NCBI RefSeq assembly: GCF_902833085.1
Contig: NZ_CADFEB010000001.1
Span: 293,742-357,741, forward strand
Length of the DNA stretch: 64,000 nucleotides
Direction: 5' to 3'
Source: Burkholderia ubonensis
GTDB taxonomy: Bacteria > Pseudomonadota > Gammaproteobacteria > Burkholderiales > Burkholderiaceae
Shown in pieces: positions 57,731 through 64,000 of the stretch. The notes under the pieces are model-generated. The model saw only the letters and a list, made by a program, of their open reading frames with translations, had not been told where the DNA came from and searched no databases. Position numbers and translations under genes: made by a program. The stretch's first letter is position 1. Every line of letters starts with the position of its first letter.

Positions 57731-58933
57731 TCAGGCAATTCGCTTGCGTGTGCGCCTGCGGTGTTCGAGCCAATCGAGCAACTGCCTTCCATCGCGTTCG
57801 CCGAACCATCGCGCATGCCCGATCAGATAGCCGTCGTACGCGACGTCGACCGTCTCGGGCGAACCGACGATGCCGTCGAAGTACGCGACCTCGGACAGCG
57901 CGAACTCGGCATGTACGATCGGCAGCAGCGCCACCAGCGCCGCATATGCGTCGTCATCGAGCGGCGCGAGCGACTCGTACCCGTCGAGCAGCGCGGCGAT
58001 CTGCGCGTATTCGACCTTGCGCGCGTCGGCCGGCGCCATCCAGTCGATCGCGTTGCGCTCGATCGCGAGCGCGACGTCATACACCGCGCAGGTGCGATCC
58101 GACAGCCCGAAATCGAGCACCGTGCACACCTGCGCGCCGGGCTCGCCGTCGCTCCACAGCAGGTTCGACGCATGCCAGTCGCCGTGGGTCCACAGCGGCT
58201 GCAATGCCGGCAGCAGCGGCGCAAAACGCGCGTGGTACGGGCCGATCGCATCCGCGATATCGTCGCGCCAGTTGCGCGCGGCCAGCGCACGCACGAGCAG
58301 CGGCTGCGCGGCGACCCAGCGCTCGAGCGCGCCGGGCAGATCGGCCGACGACAGCACCCTGAAGCTCGACAGCAGCAGCCGCACCGGCCGGGCCGGCGCA
58401 TCGAAGCCGGCCGACGCATGATGCAGGCGCGCAAGCGCTTGCCCGGCCGCATAAGCGTGCGACGGATGCATGAACGGCTTCCACGACATCACGCCGCGAT
58501 ACGCATCGCATCCGGGCGCCACCGCGTGCACCTCGTAGGTCCAGTCGCCGAGCGTCACGGCGGTCGCGCCGTCGCGGTCCGCCAGGATGTCGGGGACCGG
58601 AATGCCGCGCTCGCGCAGATGCGCGATGAAACGATGCTCTTCCTCGAGCCCCGCGACGTCGCGGATGCTCACGTGATGACGCTTGACGAACAGCGCGCGG
58701 CCGCGTGCGGTATGGACCAGCACGGCCGCCGAGAACGGCCGCGGGCTGTGCCACGCGAGCTGCGCCGGCGGCCCCGCGTCGTCGATCCGCGCGAGGATCG
58801 CGGCCACCTCGTCGCGCGTGATCAGCGGCCAGTCGCGTTCGGCCTGCTCGCCGTCGACGCCGAACTGCGGCGGCGCGATCGCATCGGCGTCCGCGTGGGC
58901 CACGAGCGCGGTCGACTCGGTCGGATTGGACAT
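57731..58933 (-). CDS. APH-family small-molecule kinase (possible thiamine or nicotinamide-riboside kinase)
   Basis: 400 residues. Aminoglycoside-phosphotransferase fold: Brenner motif LWTHGDWHASNLLW with catalytic Asp, and metal-binding VLDFGLSDRTCAVYDVALAI. The N-lobe has ALFVKRHHVSIRDVAGLEEE with the ATP lysine. Homoserine/choline/thiamine kinase-like rather than a drug resistance enzyme. It lies 24 bp after a PnuC-type transporter, third in an operon with a TonB receptor, so it probably traps the imported vitamin by phosphorylation. Thiamine is the favoured substrate by analogy with PnuT loci. Confidence 0.82.
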   Translation of the reverse strand: MSNPTESTALVAHADADAIAPPQFGVDGEQAERDWPLITRDEVAAILARIDDAGPPAQLAWHSPRPFSAAVLVHTARGRALFVKRHHVSIRDVAGLEEEHRFIAHLRERGIPVPDILADRDGATAVTLGDWTYEVHAVAPGCDAYRGVMSWKPFMHPSHAYAAGQALARLHHASAGFDAPARPVRLLLSSFRVLSSADLPGALERWVAAQPLLVRALAARNWRDDIADAIGPYHARFAPLLPALQPLWTHGDWHASNLLWSDGEPGAQVCTVLDFGLSDRTCAVYDVALAIERNAIDWMAPADARKVEYAQIAALLDGYESLAPLDDDAYAALVALLPIVHAEFALSEVAYFDGIVGSPETVDVAYDGYLIGHARWFGERDGRQLLDWLEHRRRTRKRIA

Positions 58934-58957
58934 CGGCGACAGGCCTCCGGAAATGAA

Positions 58958-59569
58958 TCAGCTCGCTGCAGCGCGCATTGAAGCGGCCGTGTTGCGCCAG
59001 TCGCGCCAGCCGATCACCGCGAGCCCGATGAACAGCGCATAGAGCCCCGCAGTCAGGTACAGCTCCTTGACGACGAACATCCCGACATAGACCACGTTGA
59101 CCACGATCCACAGGCCCCACGACGCAATGTAGCGTCGCGCGGTCCAGTATTGCGCGACGAGGCTGAACGCGGTCAGCGAAGCGTCGACGAACGGCAGCGC
59201 GGCATCGGTCCAGCGCGCCATGATCCCGCCGAGCAGCGCGCTGCCCACGACCGCGGCGATCAGGTCGGGCAGCACTTTCGCGGGCGTGACGCCGCTGACC
59301 GGCACGACGGCGCCGTGCGACGCAGCACCGCCGGCCATGCCGTCCGCCCGGTCCACGCGCTGCGCGAGCCAGCGCCGCCAGCCGTACACCTGCAGCACCG
59401 CGAACGCGCCCTGCAGCAGCATGTCCGAATAAAGCTTCGCGTCGAAGAAGATCCAGCCGTACAGCGCGACCGACGCGAGCCCGACGGGCCAGCACAGCAT
59501 GCGCCGCTTCGCGGTCAGCCAGATCGCGAGCGCACTGACGATCACGCCGGCGATTTCAAGGGTGGACAT
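58958..59569 (-). CDS. pnuC: PnuC-family vitamin transporter (PnuC/PnuT)
   Basis: 203 residues from the ATG at 59569, GGAGAG upstream. Seven to eight hydrophobic segments. Family landmarks: RMLCWPVGLASVALYGWIFF, AKLYSDMLLQGAFAVLQVYG with WRRW, and ARRYIASWGLWIVVNVVYVG. PnuC proteins carry nicotinamide riboside or thiamine by facilitated diffusion, pulled by intracellular phosphorylation. The neighbouring kinase fits that mechanism. Thiamine versus nicotinamide riboside cannot be settled from the sequence; no NadR gene is nearby. Confidence 0.9.
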   Translation of the reverse strand: MSTLEIAGVIVSALAIWLTAKRRMLCWPVGLASVALYGWIFFDAKLYSDMLLQGAFAVLQVYGWRRWLAQRVDRADGMAGGAASHGAVVPVSGVTPAKVLPDLIAAVVGSALLGGIMARWTDAALPFVDASLTAFSLVAQYWTARRYIASWGLWIVVNVVYVGMFVVKELYLTAGLYALFIGLAVIGWRDWRNTAASMRAAAS

Positions 59570-59602
59570 CGTTCGTTCTCTCCAGTGTAGGTCGAACCGC
59601 GA

Positions 59603-61849
59603 TCAGAAATCGTAAGTCAGCGACACGCGCGCGGTGCGCGGCGCGCCGGGGAACAGGTACGCGTCGCCCTGCTGCTCGCCCGCATCCCGCCAGTAGAACT
59701 TGTTGAACAGGTTGTCGACCGACACGCGCAGCACCGTGCGGTGTCCGCCGATCTTCGTCGCATAGCGCGCGCCGAGATTGAACACGAACCACGCCGGCAC
59801 GCGCGCCGTGCCCTCCTCGTTCGCATTGCGGCTCGCGCTGTAATCGACGCCGCCGAGCAGCGCGAGGCCGGCGACACCGGGCACCGCATAATCCGCATAC
59901 AGCGACGCACGCAGCGCCGGGACGTTGATGACCTGATGCCCTTCGTAGGCCGGCGACCCCGAATCGTAAGCGCGCGCGCGAATCGCCGCCACGGTCGCGG
60001 TCAGCGACAGCCGCTGCGTGACCTGCCCGGCCGCGCCGAGCTCGATCCCCTGGTGCCGCTGCGTGCCGCGCTGCACGAACGTGTAGCGGCTGTTCGACGC
60101 GTCGGGCTGCGCGAACTGGAACGGTTTGCTGATCGAGAATACCGCAGCCGTGAGGCTCAGGCGGTCGAGCCAGTCGTATTTCGCGCCGACCTCGATCTGG
60201 CGGGATTCGACGGGCGGCAGGAACGCATATGCGTTGGTCGCGCGCACCGGCGCCTGATCGCCGAGCGACAGCGCCTTGCTGTACGACGCGTAAAGCGACA
60301 GCGCGTTCACCGGCTTGTAGACCAGCGCGACCTGCGGCAGGAACACCGAGCGGTCGGTGCGGGTCTGCGGACCGTCGATGCTGCTCCAGCTCCGCTGTCG
60401 CAGCAGCACCTCCTTGCCGCCCGCGAGCACCTGCCAGTGGTCGCCGAAGCTGATCCGGTCCGCGCCGAACACCGCGTACTGCCACGCGTCGAGCCGCGGA
60501 TACGACGGCCCGGGCACGTTCGGCGACGGCGCGAACGTGACGTCCGGGCCGTAAGCGTTCTCGCTGCCCACATAGTCGTAGACGGCGTCCGCCATGTGCA
60601 CGACGCGCCGCTGCACGCTCGTTCCGACCGTCAGCTCGTGGCGCACCGGTCCGGTCGAGAACTTGCCCGTAGTCACCGCGCGCACGTCGTCGTTGCGTCG
60701 GTACTCGCCCGGGCTGCGGAAGTCGTACACGTCGAAATCCCCGTTCCGGCCGAAGAAGAACGGCGACGTCGCGCCGGCCGCGCAGCTCGCCGCATACGAG
60801 CAGCCATACGCGAACGCGCTGTTGTCGTCGATCATCGTGCGGCTGCGGCCCGCGGCGACGTACGCCTTCCAGTCGTCGTTGAACTGGTAGTCGAAGCGCG
60901 CGTTGAGGTTCAACGCGTCGGTCGTCACCGGTTTCGCCCACGGCTGCGTGCCGAGCGCCTTCGACGTCGACTTGACGGACGGCACCACCGTGCCGCCGAG
61001 CAGCTGATACCCCGGCGCGGAACGCTGGATCCACTGCTGGAATTCCGCATTGAGCTGCAGGCTTGCGCGCGGGCTGATGTCCCAGTCGGCGGCGATCGAT
61101 CCGAACGTGCGGCGTCCGTTCGTGCCGTCGATGTACGAATGCATGTTCTCCTTCGCCGCATTGATCCGGATGCCGAACTGGTTGTCGGGGCCGAAGCGCC
61201 GGCCGAGATCCACGGCGGCCGACGTCGATCCCCGGCTGTCGACGCCCGTCGTCACGCTCGCGACGTTCGCGGACCGCTTGGTCACGAAGTTGATCACGCC
61301 GCCCGGCGCGACGACGCCACTGTCGATGCCCGCGAGCCCTTTCAGGATCTCGACGCGCTCCTTGTTCTCGAGCGGCACGTTCTGCTCGCCGGATACCGTC
61401 AGGCCGTCGATGCGGATCGCGCTCGCGAGATCGACCGGAAAGCCGCGAATCGAGAAGCCTTCGAAATAGCCGACCGGCGCGTAAGCGTTGCTGACCGACG
61501 CGTCGTTGCGGACGACGTCGCTCAATCGCTTCGCCTGCTGGTCGTCCAGCAGCGCGCGGGTGACGACGCTGACCGACGCGGGCGTATCGCGCAGCGGCGC
61601 GTCGTCGTACCCGGCGACCGACGCGGTGCGCGCGCGCAACGCATCGCCGCGCGCGCCGCTCACGCTGATGGCCGGCAGCGTGTCGCCGCCGGAGGCCGCA
61701 TCGGCGTCCAAAGCGCTCGCCGATGCATCGGCGGAAGCCGCACCTGCCTGCGCGGCGAAAAGCGTGATGCCGAGACCGACGCCGATACCGACGCCGACAC
61801 GCGCGCGCCGCCGCAGTGCCGGCGACGTTCTTCTTCTGTTCACAGTCAT
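59603..61849 (-). CDS. TonB-dependent outer-membrane receptor, siderophore-receptor class
   Basis: 748 residues. Signal peptide about 1-38 (GVGLGITLFAAQAGAASA). Plug domain: DTPASVSVVTRALLDDQQAK, NAYAPVGYFEGFSIRGFPVD, and RVEILKGLAGIDSGVVAPGG. The beta-barrel ends with a terminal strand in RVSLTYDF, C-terminal Phe. It lacks a FecA-type N-terminal signalling domain. Although it scores by eye as a siderophore receptor, it heads an operon with a PnuC-type transporter and kinase (gaps 33 and 24 bp), which suggests a vitamin rather than iron. No Fur box or TPP riboswitch was found ahead of it. Confidence 0.9.
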   Translation of the reverse strand: MTVNRRRTSPALRRRARVGVGIGVGLGITLFAAQAGAASADASASALDADAASGGDTLPAISVSGARGDALRARTASVAGYDDAPLRDTPASVSVVTRALLDDQQAKRLSDVVRNDASVSNAYAPVGYFEGFSIRGFPVDLASAIRIDGLTVSGEQNVPLENKERVEILKGLAGIDSGVVAPGGVINFVTKRSANVASVTTGVDSRGSTSAAVDLGRRFGPDNQFGIRINAAKENMHSYIDGTNGRRTFGSIAADWDISPRASLQLNAEFQQWIQRSAPGYQLLGGTVVPSVKSTSKALGTQPWAKPVTTDALNLNARFDYQFNDDWKAYVAAGRSRTMIDDNSAFAYGCSYAASCAAGATSPFFFGRNGDFDVYDFRSPGEYRRNDDVRAVTTGKFSTGPVRHELTVGTSVQRRVVHMADAVYDYVGSENAYGPDVTFAPSPNVPGPSYPRLDAWQYAVFGADRISFGDHWQVLAGGKEVLLRQRSWSSIDGPQTRTDRSVFLPQVALVYKPVNALSLYASYSKALSLGDQAPVRATNAYAFLPPVESRQIEVGAKYDWLDRLSLTAAVFSISKPFQFAQPDASNSRYTFVQRGTQRHQGIELGAAGQVTQRLSLTATVAAIRARAYDSGSPAYEGHQVINVPALRASLYADYAVPGVAGLALLGGVDYSASRNANEEGTARVPAWFVFNLGARYATKIGGHRTVLRVSVDNLFNKFYWRDAGEQQGDAYLFPGAPRTARVSLTYDF

Positions 61850-62258
61850 TTTTCTGGATTTGAAACTCGCCGCTCAACCTGTCGCACGCGCTCGATCATG
61901 CAAGACGGGCGCGGGCCCGTGCGGCTGCGTGCGATGGCCCTGGATGTCGTCGTCGACCGATGCGGCGCATCACGTATCGGAAGCCGGTCCGCGGTGGGCC
62001 CGGGCGTGACGCCCGGGCGCGCCACGCATTGCGGCGCGCATTTTACCCCGTGGCGGCGGACCGGCGGCGGAATCGGGCAGGAAGGGAGGAAAGCGGAACA
62101 GGAAGCGCCATCGCTCGATGGCGCGTCTCGCAACGACGGAATCGTCGATTGCAGGCGGGCGGGCAGCGGCCGTTCAGGCGATCACGACGGCGGCTCGTTC
62201 GGAGCGTCCGATGCCGGCGCATCGTCGCGCCGGCATCGGGTTGTCGAGGCAATCGTGC
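61850..62258. other. Intergenic region upstream of the TonB receptor operon
   Basis: No gene is seen. Hairpins: GCCCGGGCG-TGA-CGCCCGGGC (61998-62018), GCGCCATC-GCTC-GATGGCGC (62106-62125) and, just past the DUF2970 stop, CCGATGCCGGCGC-ATCGTC-GCGCCGGCATCGG (62208-62239, 13 perfect pairs). The last lies where a terminator for the DUF2970 gene should be, but no T-run follows on that strand. Confidence 0.5.
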
Positions 62259-62462
62259 TCAGAAGCCCTGCATCGTCGACGTCGGATCGGCCACCAGGTG
62301 CACGACGCCGTAGATGACCGCCCCGACGAGCGCGGCGAGAATGATCGCCACGAACGGCAGCAGCGTGAAGTTGACGTTCTCGAGATCCGCGGCGTGCGCC
62401 TTGCTGTTGCGCACGCCGAAGAAGCTCCACAGGACCAGACGGATCATCCCGAGCAGTTTCAT
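62259..62462 (-). CDS. DUF2970 small membrane protein
   Basis: 67 residues from the ATG at 62462, with AAGGAG upstream. MKLLGMIRLVLWSFFGVRNS followed by DLENVNFTLLPFVAIILAAL matches the DUF2970 pattern: an amphipathic N-terminus and one strong membrane helix (about 38-60). Found singly in many Burkholderiales; function unknown. Confidence 0.88.
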   Translation of the reverse strand: MKLLGMIRLVLWSFFGVRNSKAHAADLENVNFTLLPFVAIILAALVGAVIYGVVHLVADPTSTMQGF

Positions 62463-62585
62463 GGTCTTGCTCCTTTCACTTTCATCGTATCGGTTGCCGT
62501 TATGGTCGATCCGATCCGCCGACGAAAACAGAAGCAGTTGCGAACGCTTTTCGGGCAGCACATGGCGTGCAGCCCCAGTGGTCCG

Positions 62586-63563
62586 TCACGCGGGACGAGC
62601 CGCGAACTGCGGCGCCCATTCGACCGGCGACCAGCGGAACGGCATCACTGCGGCGCTGCGCCGCACCTCCTGCACGCGATACCGCACCACCCGCTGCGCG
62701 CCTTCGAACGACGCGACGAGCGGCCCGTCCCAGACGATCTCCGCGCGCGCGGCGACGTGCACCAGATCGCCGCGCTCGAAATCGACGAACAGCAAGCCCG
62801 CGCGCGGATCGAGCAGCAGGTTGCCGAGCGTGTTGAACAGCCGGTTGCCGCTGAAATCGGGCGTCGTCAGCGTGGCGTCGTCGTCGACGCGTACGAAGCC
62901 CGGCATCCCGCCCCGATGCGAGACGTCCACGCCGCGCGCCGCGCCCGCCTCCGCCGACAGGTTCGCGCTCGCAACGAAGAACGTATCCGCCTGCGCCAGC
63001 AGCACGCGATCGGCGTCGCTCAGCCGGGCCGAGCGTTCGAGCCGTGGCGGCGCCGCATCGCCGCGCGGGTCGAGCACCGGAGTACGGCTCTGGATGTATT
63101 TCGCGCAGTTGCCGAAGCTCTGCTCGACGGCGACCGTCAGCGCGTTGCTGCCGTCGACGGCCTGCACGACGCCGTTGACGCGATTGCGCCGCCGCGTGTC
63201 GAACTGGATGCCGAGCCCGCCGAGCGGCGCGCCCGGCCGCCACGCATCGGCCAGCGGATCGCCCGGCAATGCGTCGCCCGCGATCCGCAGCGTGTGCGCG
63301 TCGGGCGACGTCGCGAAGCCCGGCGCGCCGACACGCAGCGTCGCCCACGGCTGGCCCTCCGGGTCGACGCCGCCGAGCACGAAGAACGGCAATTGCGCGA
63401 AGAATGCCCGATGCTGATCGGGCATGAACCGCCGGATGCCGCGCAGCCCGACGGCGCTCGCGGCGTCGGCCACGCCCGCGCGCTGCTGCACGGCAAGTTC
63501 GCCCGCATGAAACGGCGACACATCCAGTTCCCAGCCCGGCAGGGCGACGGTCGGCGCAGTCAT
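62586..63563 (-). CDS. Pyridoxamine 5'-phosphate oxidase-family flavoprotein
   Basis: 325 residues from the ATG at 63563 with AGGAGG upstream. Two split-barrel FMN-binding halves are apparent: FMPDQHRAFFAQLPFFVLGG with WATLRVGAPGFATSPDAHTL in the first, and GFVRVDDDATLTTPDFSGNR with NTLGNLLLDPRAGLLFVDFE in the second. A CAKYIQ motif near residue 150 is typical of this long PNPOx-like subgroup, which is often annotated as pyridoxamine 5-phosphate oxidase-related FMN-binding protein. True PNPOx activity is unlikely. It lies 33 bp after a glutathione S-transferase gene on the same strand, so the pair may act in detoxification. Confidence 0.85.
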   Translation of the reverse strand: MTAPTVALPGWELDVSPFHAGELAVQQRAGVADAASAVGLRGIRRFMPDQHRAFFAQLPFFVLGGVDPEGQPWATLRVGAPGFATSPDAHTLRIAGDALPGDPLADAWRPGAPLGGLGIQFDTRRRNRVNGVVQAVDGSNALTVAVEQSFGNCAKYIQSRTPVLDPRGDAAPPRLERSARLSDADRVLLAQADTFFVASANLSAEAGAARGVDVSHRGGMPGFVRVDDDATLTTPDFSGNRLFNTLGNLLLDPRAGLLFVDFERGDLVHVAARAEIVWDGPLVASFEGAQRVVRYRVQEVRRSAAVMPFRWSPVEWAPQFAARPA

Positions 63564-63596
63564 CGTTTGTCCTCCTGAAGGAAGCGGCCCGGCACG

Positions 63597-64000
63597 TTAT
63601 GCCGCGAGGAGTCCCGCGCGGGTCGGCGGCATGCCGACGAACCCGGGCAACGCCTCGACGCGCGCGAGCCACGCGCGCACATGCGGATACGGATCGAGCG
63701 ACACGCCGCCTTCCGGCGCGTGCGCGATGTACGTGTAGGCGGCGATGTCGGCGATGGTCGGCTGCGCGCCGGCCGCGAACGGCTGCTTCTCGAACTCCGC
63801 GTCGATCACGTCGAACAGCCGGACCGCGATGCGCTTCGCCTGCTCGTGATCGAGCGGCGCGCCGAACACGGTGACGAGCCGCGCCGCGGCCGGGCCTGCC
63901 GCGATCGGCCCCGCCGCGAGCGACAGCCAGCGCTGCACGCCCGCCGCGCCGGCCGGATCGTCGGGCAGCCAGTGCGCGTCGCCATAGCGCTTCGCGAGAT
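63597..64000 (-). CDS. Glutathione S-transferase (5' end outside window)
   Basis: The last 134 codons are present; the frame continues past the window edge (upstream codons read AKRYGDAHWLPDDPAGAAGV). C-terminal helical GST domain: VQRWLSLAAGPIAAGPAAAR, and the N-capping box AGAQPTIADIAAYTYIAHAP, typical of bacterial theta/beta-like GSTs. The N-terminal thioredoxin-like domain with the catalytic Ser/Cys lies outside. Downstream FMN protein gene is probably co-transcribed. Confidence 0.88.
   Translation of the reverse strand, partial: LAKRYGDAHWLPDDPAGAAGVQRWLSLAAGPIAAGPAAARLVTVFGAPLDHEQAKRIAVRLFDVIDAEFEKQPFAAGAQPTIADIAAYTYIAHAPEGGVSLDPYPHVRAWLARVEALPGFVGMPPTRAGLLAA

Noticed and set aside
61850..62060. 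TPP or cobalamin riboswitch ahead of the TonB receptor operon
   Set aside because: On the minus strand neither the TPP core (CTGAGA and the CCTGAACCTGATC-like block) nor the B12 box could be found; only GC-rich hairpins are present.

Overview
The window looks like a stretch of a Burkholderia replicon, probably Burkholderia cepacia complex or a close relative. GC content is high, codon third positions are strongly G/C, Shine-Dalgarno sites are mostly AAGGAG-type, and the gene families (DUF4148 proteins, argG on an accessory-type replicon, an ACS tartrate transporter, an RtcR/slipin/RtcB operon, a large two-partner-secretion exoprotein) are typical of that genus. This assignment comes from gene content only; no search was run.

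Layout. 1-1419: 3' truncated lysine-type amino-acid permease (-). 1935-3470: membrane diguanylate cyclase. 3521-3810: 290-bp nested palindromic repeat. 3899-8837: FUSC membrane protein, secreted alpha/beta hydrolase, argG, MOSC protein, tandem-SH3 protein. 8868-27350: two-partner-secretion island, read on the minus strand as small exoprotein, outer-membrane TpsB pore, periplasmic parvulin-type isomerase, 4017-residue CdiA-like exoprotein with a probable ADP-ribosyltransferase tip, candidate immunity gene, and then a decayed second toxin tip with its own small zinc-ribbon gene. 27549-31142: P-loop kinase, PhoD phosphatase, and a cluster of small genes including a divergent ribosomal protein S21. 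31136-34706: tartrate/malate module (transporter, dehydrogenase, divergent LysR). 34826-40796: regulators and transporters (LysR, Fur-box gene, AraC/LysE pair, DJ-1/TetR pair). 40800-45516: RNA-repair locus (rtcR, sigma54 promoter, tRNA-like RNAs, slipin, rtcB). 45615-47712: O-methyltransferase and O-acetylhomoserine sulfhydrylase. 47738-57684: heavy-metal efflux locus (CzcCBA-type RND pump and its two-component system) with small secreted proteins. 57731-61849: TonB receptor, PnuC-type transporter and small-molecule kinase. 62259-64000: DUF2970, PNPOx-family protein, partial glutathione S-transferase.

How parts work together. In the secretion island TpsB should export both exoproteins through the outer membrane, and the isomerase probably helps keep them export-competent in the periplasm. 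The toxin tip of the large exoprotein is paired with the gene immediately downstream. In the RNA-repair locus RtcR should sense RNA damage and open the sigma54 promoter. The resulting transcript would begin with tRNA-like modules, one of which has a GNRA tetraloop where the anticodon should be, and continue into slipin and the RtcB ligase. In the metal locus, four copies of a CusR-type palindrome (ATGACG-N4-CGTCAT or variants) each sit 32 bp upstream of a -10 hexamer. They precede the pump operon, two DUF4148 genes and a short transcript that ends in a strong terminator, so they appear to define a local regulon.

The best candidates for undescribed biology are the anticodon-less tRNA-like RNAs in the rtc operon, the metal-regulon boxes with the linked small RNA, and the atypical CDI-like island.
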